Assembly: GCA_037447655.1 (NCBI GenBank)
Contig: JBBHKE010003205.1
Coordinates: 123,524-187,523, forward strand
Length of the DNA stretch: 64,000 nt
Direction of reading: 5' to 3'
Source: Zygnema cylindricum
Taxonomy: Eukaryota > Streptophyta > Zygnematophyceae > Zygnematales > Zygnemataceae
The notes beneath the pieces were generated by a model. The model did not search any database. It saw nothing but the letters and a program-made list of their open reading frames with translations, and was not told the DNA's origin. Below, one piece after another: positions 1 to 9,949 of the stretch. The position numbers and the translations under genes were made by a program. The first letter of the stretch is position 1; each line of letters opens with the position of its first letter.

Positions 1-396
1 CAATAAGATCTAAATAGTATGGTGTACGATTGATGTCAGACCGTACATAAATGTACCTTTTCAAGTGAAAATTTTACAAGAAATGAATTCAATCAGACGC
101 GCACGCATAGGAACGTGCGCTAAAAAAAATGGGATTGGTCTGACATGTAAATTAGTATGGCATGTACGGATATTTTAAATTCACGACGGCGTACGATTTC
201 AAATCTTTTGTACGGATACATATATAAATGTATATAATCGTACGGTAAAAATTCCATTTTCGCTGTTCCCAAATTAGCATTAACGCCGAAATTAGAATAC
301 ACCTTTTTCAAAAAAAAAAACAAATTCTTAATTAGCATCAAGTACGGTACTTTTCTTAAACTCTATTTAAACTTTGACATTAATAACGATTCACGG
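1..396. mobile_element. Diverged M1/M2-type inverted-repeat element, cut by the window start
   Basis: The first 140 bases resemble the inner part of the M1 copy at 42495-43054 (the stretch around 42650-42760). The right end, at about 374-396, reads as the terminal repeat of the M1/M2 group (cattaataacgattcacgg followed by tgta). The left end lies outside the window. No coding capacity is seen. The stretch 397-795 holds nothing I recognise apart from many GTAC tetramers. Confidence 0.4.
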
Positions 397-795
397 TGTA
401 CTGTTCAATATCTACAGTTCCCGGCTGTACGTCGTAAGTATCCCTCGTATTTTTTGGCAGTTACCATTTTTAGGGTTTTTTCCATCGGAAACATTGTACT
501 GTAGGCAGAATATCCATTGTACGGAGAGCCCTTCATTACAAGAAAAAGTCAACATAAAAATTTAACGATAAAAGTCAACGGATCCGAGAGAAATTTTTCC
601 TTTGAAAAAGTTGTTGACCAATAGAATTAAGTTATTCGAACTATTGTGACATACGACAAGATTGACGTACGCCATTGTTACAATGGACATTTTTCTATGC
701 TTTTTTGTCGTATATGTTTAACTTTTAGGAAGCGTTTGGTGTAGGGAGAATATATAACCGTTTGTACGTTTGTATTTTTGTACGGAACGCTCAAC

Positions 796-1017
796 TACAC
801 CGCCAATCGCTATTAGCGTTGTGTACGCTAATCCCGTCCCGCTTTTTTTTGTTTTTATTCTCAAATAGAATTATCAACACTATTTAAAAAAAAGCCCTAA
901 TTCTTAATTAGAGTAATCGATTTCTTCCAAAATTTCCAAATTCCCAATTAGCGTACACCACGTTAAATAATAGTATACGCTAATCAAACCTACACGCTAA
1001 TAGCGATTGGCGGTGTA
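796..1017. mobile_element. MITE family M1, short copy
   Basis: A 222-bp element bounded by inverted repeats of about 23 bp: it begins TACACCGCCAATCGCTATTA and ends with the reverse complement. It has no coding capacity and is AT-rich with a poly-T run next to GTCCCGC. Only 6 bp separate it from the next M1 copy. The superfamily is not clear. TA could be the target duplication, since every copy starts and ends with TA. Confidence 0.7.
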
Positions 1018-1023
1018 GTACAG

Positions 1024-1586
1024 TACACCGCCAATCACTATTAGCGTAGCAGTTTCTTTAGCGTATATGATCAATTACCGTGGTTTACGCTAATTAAGAA
1101 TTTGAAAATTCTGAAAAAAATCATACATTCTAATTGTTTAATAATTCTAATTTGGGTCTTTGAAAAAAACAAATGTCGGTCGCAAACATGCTTACACTAA
1201 TTTAGGTAGACATACAAAATCTGACAAATCGTACACAAATCGTACGTTCACACAGTCGAAACGTGGTTGCTGGAAGAATATGTGCGAACGTGATATATGA
1301 CAACCCGATTATATCCCCTTTTTAGAGCGCACATTCTCATGCGTCCGCGGTTACTAAAAATCGTTAATTATACTTTTTCACCTAAAAAGGTACAATTTTG
1401 TACGGTATGACAATGTCCGTACACCACACTAATTAAATGATAACGTACTTCCGTTTTGTACGGTACTAAAAAATTAAGCCTAAATAGAGTAAAGAAAAAA
1501 ATAGAATGAACTACTCTAATGGAGAATAATAAAAAAAAAGCGGGACGGGATTAGCGTACACTACGCTAATAGCGATTGGCGGTGTA
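1024..1586. mobile_element. MITE family M1, full-length copy
   Basis: A 563-bp element with the same terminal repeats as its neighbour. Its interior is found again, in inverted orientation, in the 560-bp copy at 42495-43054 and partly at about 38935-39304. No transposase is encoded, so it would depend on an enzyme made elsewhere. Confidence 0.75.
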
Positions 1587-1598
1587 GCGTCCCGACAA

Positions 1599-1738
1599 CG
1601 TAACACATCGAAATATTTTTCGATGGGAATTTAGGAATGGGAGTTGATCATGGCTGTGACTATTTTGGCGTAACACATCGAAATATTTTTCGACGCGAAT
1701 TTAGGAATGGGAATTGATCATGGCTGTGACTATTTTGG
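1599..1738. repeat. Tandem 70-bp duplication at the edge of a foldback element
   Basis: Two direct copies with a period of 70 bp (1599-1668 and 1669-1738), both starting cgtaacacatcgaaat and ending at ctattttgg. They lie at the outer margin of the left foldback arm. Confidence 0.75.
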
Positions 1739-2740
1739 TTGCGCACAATCATTTACGTCACTTTGTCAAAGATTGTACATTTTAGGTACACGTTGGTACA
1801 ATTTAAGTACCGCTGACTATAGATTTGACGGTCAAACAATTGAAATGCTTAGACTTCCAAAATGTTGTAACAACCGGTTAAACTTTTGCCGCGGTTGTGA
1901 ACGTCGGCCGTCATAATAATATCAATAATTCACACGGGCGGCGAAGGTTTACGCTAACAAAACTGCGGCAACCACGTGTAAATAAAAGTGTTGCAAATAG
2001 TCACTTTTTTTTGTTTTTCACTTTACACGAGCTCCATTCTACGAGCTTATGTTGGCTTTTAAATTAGCCGCAAAATTGAATTTAATCGCGAATGGTTACA
2101 TTGAACTTAGACGCAAATTAATGAACAACGCACAATCTTGTACGCATAAATTAAATCGCACGAAACGAAATATACTTTGTACAATACCATTACGATTTCC
2201 GATTAAATTTCAATTTAATTGATATTTTTACGCGGGTCCGTTATATATTTTTATTATAATGTACAAAATATATTTCGTTTCGTGCGAATTATTTTTTTCG
2301 TACAAAATTTCGCGCCATTCGTTAATTTGCGTCTAAGTTCAATGTAACGATTCGCGATTAGATTTCAATTTTGCGGCTAAGTAAAAAGCCAACATACGCT
2401 CGCAGAGTGAAGCTCGTGTAAAGTGAAAAACAAAAAAAAAGACTATCTCCAACACTTTTATTTACATGTGGTTGCCGCAGTTTTGTTAGCGTAAACCTTC
2501 GCCGGCCGTGTGAATTATTGATTTTATTATGACGGTCGTCATTCACAAGCGCGACAAAAGTTTAACTGGTTGTTACAACATTTTAGAAGTCCAAGCATTT
2601 CAATTGTTTGACCGTCATATCTATAGTCAGCGGTACTTAAATTCTACCATCGGGTACCTAAAATGTACAATCTTTGACAAAGTGACGTAAGTGACTGTAC
2701 ACAACCAAAATAGTCACAGCCATGATCAATTCCCTTTAGT
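1690..2740. mobile_element. Foldback (long inverted repeat) element, about 1 kb
   Basis: The stretch 1690-2180 is repeated in inverted orientation at about 2255-2740, so nearly the whole element is a hairpin with a spacer of under 100 bp. Shared landmarks are gatcatggctgtgactattt near the ends and tttcgtttcgtgcg near the centre. A related but longer foldback lies at 43199-52526. The short reading frames in the arms are mirror images of each other and not credible genes. Confidence 0.75.
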
Positions 2741-3140
2741 AATTTGCCCTTTTTAACAAATTTAAATTTTCGTTTTTTGTTCTTTTGGATTATTTGTCGT
2801 TTTGTAAATAATACAGTACTTTTCAACAATGTACGAAAGTGATAATTCGCTTTGTCAATCAAATTTTAAGTTTAACAATTTTTTTTGCTACTTTGGTTTT
2901 TTTCGTGGATCAGATTGGACTGTACCCTGCCGCACTAAATGGAACCTTCATTTTTTTGGTTTTTGTAACTCCAAAAGCCTCCGAAATAGGAATTGTGTAC
3001 TACGGAACCGACCCCACAAATTTCTCAAGCATAGCGAGGTAAAAATAAAAAATGATTTAATTTAATTTATAAACAATATTGTTTTACATATTCTTTTATC
3101 TTTTTCTTGTCCTCTCCTAACCTTTCCCCCTTTTTGATCT

Positions 3141-3362
3141 CTACAACGTGAATTGAAAATGGTGTTAATAATTTTTTCGCCACTTAAAACATCTTTTCTC
3201 TGTACACACTTTTCGACTTTCAATTTGAGACTGCCAATCGGAAGCTAAGTATCTTACCTTTCAATCGCCAACGTCAGATCCACAATCGAACACGTGTGTA
3301 CAGAGAAAATATGTTTTAAGTGGCGAAAAAACCATTAACACTAATTGCGATTCACGGTGTAG
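3141..3362. mobile_element. MITE family M2
   Basis: An inverted-repeat element of about 220 bp. The left end is ctacaacgtgaattg and the right end cgattcacggtgtag, followed inward by a longer palindromic stretch (cgccacttaaaacat and its complement). A second copy lies at 6513-6734. Its terminal sequence resembles that of M1 (CTACACCG...ATCGC..TTAG), so both may be moved by related transposases. Confidence 0.6.
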
Positions 3363-3469
3363 TTTTTTTGTCTTTTTGTTATCTAAAGTTTTTAGCTGTC
3401 CTGGTACAGGTGTACTTTTCTTACTCTCTATTTGTGGTTTTTCAACCATCTTTTTCCTGTTTTTCCCTT

Positions 3470-5009
3470 TTTTGAGCCATAAATGATGAGATGGCTTCCA
3501 TCATGGAAGCAAATACCTGGGAACTAGTGGATTGTCCTCCAAATAACAAACCTATTGGCTCTAAATAGGTATTTAAACTAAAACTGACCCCAGGTAATAC
3601 CATAAAGAGATATAAGGCACGATTGGTAGCGAAAGGGTTCATTCAAAAAGAGGGGATTAACTATGAGGAGACCTTTGCTCCAGTTGTTCGGTTCCCATCA
3701 GTAAGGATTCTCCTCAGTCTTGCAGCAGCGGAAGACATGGAAATACACCAGATGGACATTAAGATTGCTTTTTTAAATGGTGAGTTAGAGGAAGAAATAT
3801 CCATGAGGCAACCCAAGGGGTTCGTGGAGGAAGGAGAAGAGAGCAAAGTTTGCAGTCTCATAAAGTCCTTATATGGACTAAAGCACGATCCTCCACAATG
3901 GAATAAGAAACTAGATGATATTCTCACCGATCTAGGATATATCCGGATCAGCTCTAACCATTCTATCTATATGTTTGAAGATGAGAATGGTTTCATTTTT
4001 GTTACAATCTATGTCGATGATCTGCTTGTGCTCGGTAAGTATTTGGAAAAGATCAATAGGCTAAAGAAAGATCTTAGAAGCAAATTATATATGAAAGATT
4101 TAGGTGAGGTAAGATACATTTTGGGGATCGAAATGGAAAGAGATAGGGGGAAAAGGATTATCAGACTTACTCAAAAAGAATCAAAAGGTAATATGCTTGA
4201 GAAATTCCAAATGGAAAAGGCTAACAATTGTACCACTCCCATGGACTTGAAAAAAGTAACTGATGGGAGTGTAGAAGGAGGAGTAATAATATTACATGAT
4301 CAGATGAGTCTAGAGGAGAGAGAGTTTATGAAGTCTATCCCTTATAGATAAGTCGTAGGAAGTTTGATGTATTTTATGAACGTTACAAGACCAGACATAG
4401 CGGAAGCGACAAGAGTCCTCAGTAGAAGTCTTAACGATCCTAGGAAGATAGATTGGGAGGAAGCGAAGAGAGTCATGCGATATCTGGTAGGAACCATAGA
4501 GTTATGGTTACATTGGGCAGGGGAGCACACTGATATCACTACTTAGAGTGATGCCAGTTATTGGGATGCACCTATGAGAAGATGCAATTCTGGGTATGTG
4601 TTATATGTGGGGGAAGGTGCTTACTGTTGGAGTAGTAAGTAACAAAAGGTGGTTTGCTCAGTCTACTATGGAGGCTGAGTATATGGCCTCTTGTTGGGCT
4701 GCGAAAGAGTTGATGTGGGTAAAATCCTTGTTGCAACAATTGGGTTATATGAAGGAGGGGGCGCATGAAGTTTTTTGTGATAATCAGGCTGCCATTGCTA
4801 TTGTAGCCAATCCTAATGATCATTTCAAGGCTAAGCAAATGGACATAAGATTGAGCTTCGTGAGGGAAAAGGTTGAAAATAAAATTGTAAATCTTGTGTA
4901 TAAATCCGATGAAGAAATGGTGGCTAACATGATGACCTAACCTGTGCCCTCTCCCAAGTTAAAATATTGTAGGGAAAAATGTTGATTAAAAGAAAAGTTA
5001 AAATTAGAC
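3470..5009 (+). pseudogene. Copia D1: 3' half of pol (reverse transcriptase-RNase H), broken
   Basis: This is the end of a Ty1/copia polyprotein. It starts abruptly near 3470, at the linker before the reverse transcriptase (motif EMASIMEANTWELV), and runs through the catalytic motif YVDDLLVLG (about 4010-4036) and the copia RNase H (STMEAEYMAS, about 4666-4695) to the usual end. Gag, protease and integrase are absent. In-frame stops lie near 3566, 4350, 4543 and 4640, and a 1-nt insertion near 4653 shifts the frame just before STMEAEYMA. Most stops fit TGG to TAG or CAA to TAA changes. A purine tract (aaataaggggag, about 5014-5025) precedes the 3' LTR. Confidence 0.9.
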
Positions 5010-5267
5010 TAGAAAATAAGGGGAGTGTTGTAATAAATAAGTTTTGGGTTTTTTCTACGTCTAAATATATTAGCGGAACGAGATAAGAAAAACACAGGCA
5101 GCCCGCCTCCATCTCTTCTTTCTTAACCCCATACTTGTTGTAGTCACTGAAAGAGAGTGAGAGTGATGGAGCCATGGCTACCTCAACTCCATAGGCAGGA
5201 CTAAATAGTGAATTTTTGGCTTCTTTAAGCTCATGTTCGGCTGCTTTGTGCCTTAAACGTATCAAGG

Positions 5268-5345
5268 CAACAAAAGGTTGAGTCTGGCAAGACTGAAGCC
5301 TTCGACCGGCAAAGCGCGACGTAGCCGTTAGCTCCAACCAGTCTG
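5268..5345 (-). promoter_or_regulatory. tRNA-like (B-box-type) module in D1 LTR, antisense
   Basis: Read on the minus strand, this stretch has the layout of the modules in the sister LTRs: GACTGGTTGGAGCTAAC (D-arm/A-box-like), then CTACGTCGCGC, then a decayed T-arm (GGCTTCAGTCTTGCC). The B-box is degenerate here and is recognised mainly by alignment with element E. Confidence 0.4.
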
Positions 5346-5849
5346 TCGTAGAAGTCCGTTAGGATATACAGGGGTTAATTTGTATATAAATTGTTGTATA
5401 TTACTTAAACCGATTAACTAAAATATGTACGAAGGAACATATAACTAGTTAAAGTTTAGTGCAGACGTCATTTCGCACGAAACAAATGGATCGGATTTTG
5501 TTTCGACGGCCGAAATTTAATGTCATATTTAATCGGACGGCACACATCACTGTCGAGATCGCGGAATGGTCACTTTGGCGTTTATGGACGTGGCATGACC
5601 TTGCGCCACGTGGAGGGATAACATTTGGTCGCAGGAATTCCGGGGAATATACGGACGAGAGGAAGGGTGACACGCGTCCACTCAGTGGCCTTGTCATACA
5701 CACGTTGTACAGAAAAGACATCGGTTGTAGTACCTTTTTGTACTTTACAGTCATATGATTGGTTCGTACTGCAGTAGATAGGGGCTGTGAGAGGGTTTTA
5801 GGACTTAGGAAAATTTGGTAGGTAGTCCACCTCTCTCAAAGAGAGATTT

Positions 5850-5851
<2 letters not shown>

Positions 5852-5908
<57 letters not shown>
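5852..5908. repeat. (TA)n microsatellite at the LTR TATA-box position
   Basis: About 28 TA units followed by T8. In the sister LTRs of the clade this position reads gcttttgtataaaag (H) or gctttgtattaatag (E), so the microsatellite seems to have expanded from the promoter TATA box. Confidence 0.85.
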
Positions 5909-5916
<8 letters not shown>

Positions 5917-6120
5917 GCTGACTCATAACTAATCTGCTCGTTGGCCGTTTGCAGTGAATCTTTTTGCTACAAACTCATGGGAGTCCAGGCTGCACAAGGG
6001 TGCAGGCAAACTATCAGTTTGCTTTATTGGGCATTAGTGGTTGTGGCTTGAAGTGGGTTAGTTAAAAACTATCTAGAGGCTTCCAAAACTCTGTAGTACA
6101 ATGGAGGACACAAAATTGCA

Positions 6121-6206
6121 ATGAAAAGCCCATAACACAACTTACGATAAAGGCATCGACCAAAGGCCTACCATAAAAATGCCTACTTTTGAACTATGTT
6201 ATATAT
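6121..6206. mobile_element. M4 (hAT-type) element, terminal fragment
   Basis: Matches the inverted form of 41105-41180 (gggcttttcat, ggtaggccttt, and the terminal TAGTTCAAAAGTAGG). Only one end is present and it abuts the D1 LTR, so D1 either inserted into or was joined to this element. The stretch 6207-6512 holds no feature I can support. Confidence 0.55.
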
Positions 6207-6512
6207 CAGTGAAATCCATACCATGTACTTTGAACCAACATCCAACTTTCATGCATTTTTTTGTGGACAGTAATATACGGTTTTAGTTTTACCGTGCAGT
6301 TTTTCGCCCGACAACAATTATAAAGCCCTATTGTCGGTGGACGCTTCCAGTTCCAACTAACGCATCTTTAAACTGTACGTTTTTTGTACGATCAACAATA
6401 TGGCTGGATGTTAACCACGTAGTTATTCCATTTTGGGAATAAGGTAGAGAACGGATATTCAACGTCCAAATTTTATGTGCTGGCAATAATCTGTGATTTT
6501 ACCGTACATTAG

Positions 6513-6734
6513 ACTTCACCATGTATCGCTATTAGTGTGAATAATTTTTCTGCCACTTAAAACGTCTTTTCTCTGTTCACACTTGTCCGATTTTCAACTT
6601 GAAACCTCCAATAAGAATCTCATAATTTTTACTTTCAATCGCAACCGTCAGATCCACAATCCGACATGTGTGTACGGATAAAAGATGTTTTAACAGTCGA
6701 AAAAAACATTAATTTTAATAGAGATTCAGCGAAG
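6513..6734. mobile_element. MITE family M2, second copy
   Basis: Inverted-repeat element with ends cttcaccatgtatcgc and its diverged complement at 6720-6734. The inner palindrome (tctgccacttaaaacg) is shared with 3141-3362. Confidence 0.5.
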
Positions 6735-6850
6735 CATGGCAACATAGCAACGCTGCAATAGCAACGCAGTAGCATAGCAATGCTATGCTATAGCGTAGCG
6801 TAGCATAGAAACACAACATGTCCATGGCAGCATAGCAACGCAGTAGTATG
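6735..6850. repeat. Low-complexity GCATAGCAACGC-type repeat
   Basis: Irregular short repeats of gcatagcaacgcag and catagcgtagc. A similar low-complexity stretch on the opposite strand occurs in the G2 gypsy LTR near 30100-30220. The stretch 6851-7283 holds no supported feature. Confidence 0.5.
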
Positions 6851-7283
6851 TGATTTGATTTTGTGCATTGCTAGTGTGAGTGTAGCACCCTTTGTATGTT
6901 ATTTTATCACCTGTTTCACATGGCTGAACTAGCGAGCTGACTGACTAGTTGCTAAACCAGCGACCATACTGCCTTGTTGTTGGTACAACATGGCTTTGTT
7001 AAAAAATGGCAGCGATAAAAAAAGCCACGTCTACAATAAAAAATGAGAAAGTTAACATTGAAGCAAATAAACACAAACTTTGTATTAATTGGAGGGATAT
7101 GGTTTAATTCTCACATTAAAAATATGTCAACTCATTGTAGGTTGTGAATACATACAATCTCCCCTATCCCTCTTTACTCCAAATCTACACCAAACATGTC
7201 ATCATCAAACTCTTCTTCTCTTACCTCATTTCCTCTTCCTCTTATGTTACCATTTCCTCTTCGTAACTAACATCTGTAGTATT

Positions 7284-9092
7284 CTATAATAATCTCAGAT
7301 TGTTAAAGACCCAAACCAAATTATAGGCTCTTTTAGCTGTCAACCTATTCTTTTTTTTAGAGTGAATATGGTCATAGGTTGACGAATTCCTCTCACATGA
7401 GCAGGCAACTATGCACTGGGCAAGGATCCTAAATGTTTTTTTATTTAAGATAGGGCTGACAACCCCAAAGTGCTGCCACCACTTCCACCATGACATTTGC
7501 TTAGCACAAGTCTTTGTCACCTCCCTCCCAAATATTCCCTCAAAACCATAATACTTAGACAACTCATAGTAGGTCGCAGCCTGGTCTGCCACAGCTGGTA
7601 CCATCTTATCAAGCATTATTTGAAAACCTTCCATTATTTTAACATTTGAAAGTTGATCATAGTCAGCACTTTGGTACTCGGGGTCGTTTACAAAACCGAC
7701 AACATATATAGGGCTATGTGCCATCTCCCATCTAGTGATGAAAAACACCTTCAGCTCCTGGAAAATCTGCAGGCCTTCGTAATTCCGTGCACCTCTATTG
7801 CTGGATAACTTCACCAAAAACTCCCCAATAGTGTAAAAACCATGATAAACCTTCCCCACATTTTGGCTCCCTTTGTCGTACTCCCTCATTAGCCGCACCA
7901 CATGTTCTGAAATGTCAGAGCCTTAATCACTCTCGTCCAAAACTCCGGGCTCAAGATAATGCCTTTGATCTTAGCATCTTCTACCTTCTATATAGACTTC
8001 AATAACCAATGTTTGTAAGCATCATGAATCATCAACATCTCCAAGCTATCCTTCACCTGTAAAAATCTTTGTAGCATGATAAAATTTTGTAGCAAATCTG
8101 GTCTCTCCAGGTTTCAAAAGCCTAAGTTTGGAGATTCTGTGGAACAAGGCTGCATTCATGTGATGATTTATGATAAATATCAACACCTCTTTTGCCCCTC
8201 GAACAGGTGTTGAAATAAATGATATCTTGCCCCAATCCTCCAACATTTGGTCCAATACGTGGGCAACGCATGGCGTCCACGTGATAGAAGGATACTTTCC
8301 CACGAGCATCGTGGCGGCAGCCTTGTTTCACACTAGCAGAATCTGTCACAACTTGTACCACATGCTCGACCCCTAACGCAAGAATTGCTTCCTCTAACAC
8401 CTGACAAACGTAATCAACATCCTTGAGTTTCCCTCGAGTGTCTTCTGCCTTGAGAAACATGTCACCTTTGGGGGTGACTGGTAGAATGTTTAAGAGAGGC
8501 GTATCATCAATGGACGTCCAATCGTGTGATGTGATGTAGGCACCGGTGATTATTATGGTCTCCATGTAGCTTGCCAAATCGTTAGTGATCGTTGTTTTCA
8601 TCTTAGACAGAAAGCAATTTCTCATGGTATTCTTGTGCGCTAACTTGTAAGACGACCCTATATCCCCGGTCTTCTTTGCTGATGCCTTAAAATATGGATC
8701 ACCCAATAGTGAAAACGGCAAAGCATTGGCAAAGAAAGCTTTTGCCCATGCTACATCAACCTCTTTTTGTTATGCATATTGAATACATTATTTATTTTGG
8801 TGTGAACTCCTTTTACCTTGCTACTCTGGCTAGATCCATGACATTTAGTGAGTTCATCCAAATCGGATATGACACCTTTCAAAGAGCCATAAGAAGATTT
8901 TGCCGTTTCGAATGCATTTAACTGCGCTTGCACCTCATCTGGACATAAAATGCAAGCTCTAATGGCCCCACTTTTAACATTTCCAAGCAGATGATTTCTA
9001 ATCCAAATGGCTTGACCATTATATTCAAAATTGCAATATAGGCAGATGCATATTGTGTTATTTCTAAGTAGCAATCTGTCTGGAGCGTTAAC
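7284..9092 (-). pseudogene. hAT transposase pseudogene (BED zinc finger, DUF659, C-terminal dimerisation domain)
   Basis: Read from 9092 leftward the order is that of plant hAT transposases. First comes a BED-like zinc finger (CLYCNFEYNG, then HLLGNVKSGAIRAC, about 8920-9040). Then comes the DUF659 region with VTDSASV and GKYPSITWTPCVAHVLDQML (about 8230-8310). Last is the hAT dimerisation domain (WWKWWQHFG, then CERNSSTYDHIHSKKKNRL, about 7340-7490). The reading frame changes near 8300 and 8730, and stops interrupt it between 7902 and 8045. The 5' end is cut at 9093 by the TRIM element. No terminal repeats or 8-bp duplication could be assigned. It is a dead copy, but its family could once have moved the M4 elements. 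Confidence 0.85.
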
Positions 9093-9462
9093 TGTTTGAT
9101 TGGCACGTGAATGCCAGTTCAATATGGGGTAGGATGTGATACTTCACACTCGAAGCCGCCTAAATTAAATAGGCACGGATCTGCCAGGCTCTTCACCGAG
9201 CTGGTGGCACAATGGTTAGTGCGTTGACAGCTCAAGTTAGAGGTCCCAGGTTCGAGCCCTGGCCAGCTCACTTTTCCCTAGTATGGGACATACCGAATCT
9301 TAGATTTCACGGAAATGAACATGGTATTAAAGCCAGCGGGATTGCGGATTGTGTGACCGGCCTTCCCGTGAGGGGGGGTGTTAGATTGGCACGTGAATGC
9401 CGGTTCAATACGTGATAGAATGTGATACGTCACACTCGAAGTCGCCTAAAATAACTAGGTAT
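9093..9462 (+). mobile_element. TRIM-like miniature LTR retrotransposon
   Basis: Layout: 5' LTR 9093-9321 (TGTTTGATTGGCACGTG to GAACA); primer site 9322-9333 (TGGTATTAAAGC, 10 of 12 matches to the tRNA-iMet site TGGTATCAGAGC); a short interior without coding capacity; purine tract 9368-9378; 3' LTR from 9379 (TGTTAGATTGGCACGTG). The 3' LTR stops matching at about 9462, where copia fragment J begins. The repeated stretch is about 80 bp with scattered differences. The total interior is 57 bp, typical of TRIMs. Unusually, the 5' LTR contains a complete tRNA-like gene. A tRNA-derived SINE flanked by a chance repeat is the alternative. Confidence 0.65.
9198..9270 (+). tRNA. tRNA-like sequence (CTC anticodon position) inside the TRIM LTR
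   Basis: The 73 nt fold as a full cloverleaf. The 7-bp acceptor stem is perfect (GAGCTGG with CCAGCTC). The D stem is GCAC/GTGC with loop AATGGTTA. The anticodon stem TTGAC/GTTAG contains two G-T pairs. A 5-nt variable region follows. The T stem CCAGG/CCTGG is perfect, with loop TTCGAGC and discriminator A. A-box (TGGCACAATGG) and B-box (GGTTCGAGCCC) fit RNA polymerase III consensus, and a TTTT terminator follows at 9272-9275. The anticodon position reads CTC (Glu), but base 33 is G instead of the near-universal U, so it is probably not a working tRNA. It may serve as a Pol III transcription unit of the element. Confidence 0.6.
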
Positions 9463-9949
9463 ATGATTCGAAAAGTCCACTAGCTGCCAATGGGTTTTCT
9501 TCCTTGCGGCAAGTCTTCTAATATCTATGTTTTGTTTTGCAGAATGGACGCCATTTCCTCATTAACTGCGGCCTTCCACTTTTCCCCATCCTCACTGTTC
9601 AGTGTTTGGTGGAGAGTTAAAGGCTCTTCGACTTGAGCCATCTCGGCGATGTTTTTTCTTGGGGCGCTTGTGGTATCATACCACTCTCCAAACTTTGTTG
9701 GAGGTTTCTTAGCCATGCTGCTGCTAGCTTTTCCTATGGGCAGTGAGGTAGGGTCTTCCACTACGACTTTTTTCTTAACTTCTTTAGTTTTAGCAACTAT
9801 CACTTTTTCCATTTCCTCAGTTGCGGCAACCTCTTTCTCATTGATTTGACTCTCGCTGTTTGTTTCTTGTGCAGGCGGTGAATCTTCGAATTCAATTTTA
9901 AGAGCGTTAGATTCACCAAGGGATTCGTTTGATGTAGTTGCCTCCTCTT
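9463..9949 (-). pseudogene. Copia fragment J: linker and start of reverse transcriptase
   Basis: Encodes an acidic linker followed by EKWKAAVNEEMASI and PQGRKPIGS, the conserved entry into a copia reverse transcriptase. Stops interrupt it just after ILQNKT (near 9525) and again before WTF. The sequence is clearly distinct from the D1/E/B/C/F/H clade. The right end is cut at 9950 by the LTR of element E and the left end abuts the TRIM. Confidence 0.8.

Larger units (their letters stand above)
5026..6120 (+). repeat. Copia D1 3' LTR
   Basis: Begins TGTTGTAATAAATAAG directly after the polypurine tract and ends at attgca. It aligns along its length with the LTR of element E (9950-10958, opposite strand). 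It holds the conserved motif ACTTGTTGTAGTCACTGA (5133-5150), an antisense tRNA-like module (5268-5345) and, where sister LTRs have TATAAAA, a long (TA)n run. The 5' partner LTR is missing. Confidence 0.8.

Noticed and set aside
1707-2862. Short open frames in both arms of the first foldback
   Set aside because: The same peptide-like text appears in mirrored arms of an inverted repeat, as expected from the repeat and not from a gene.
5449-5758. Overlapping open frames of about 100 codons on both strands
   Set aside because: They lie within the D1 LTR and have no family motifs.
6121-9092. M4 terminal fragment at 6206 as the left end of the hAT transposase element
   Set aside because: The fragment has the orientation of a right terminus, so it cannot bound an element lying to its right.
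9198-9270. A functional host tRNA-Glu gene
   Set aside because: The cloverleaf is good, but base 33 is G instead of U and the sequence lies within a repeated LTR; an element-borne tRNA-like unit is more likely.
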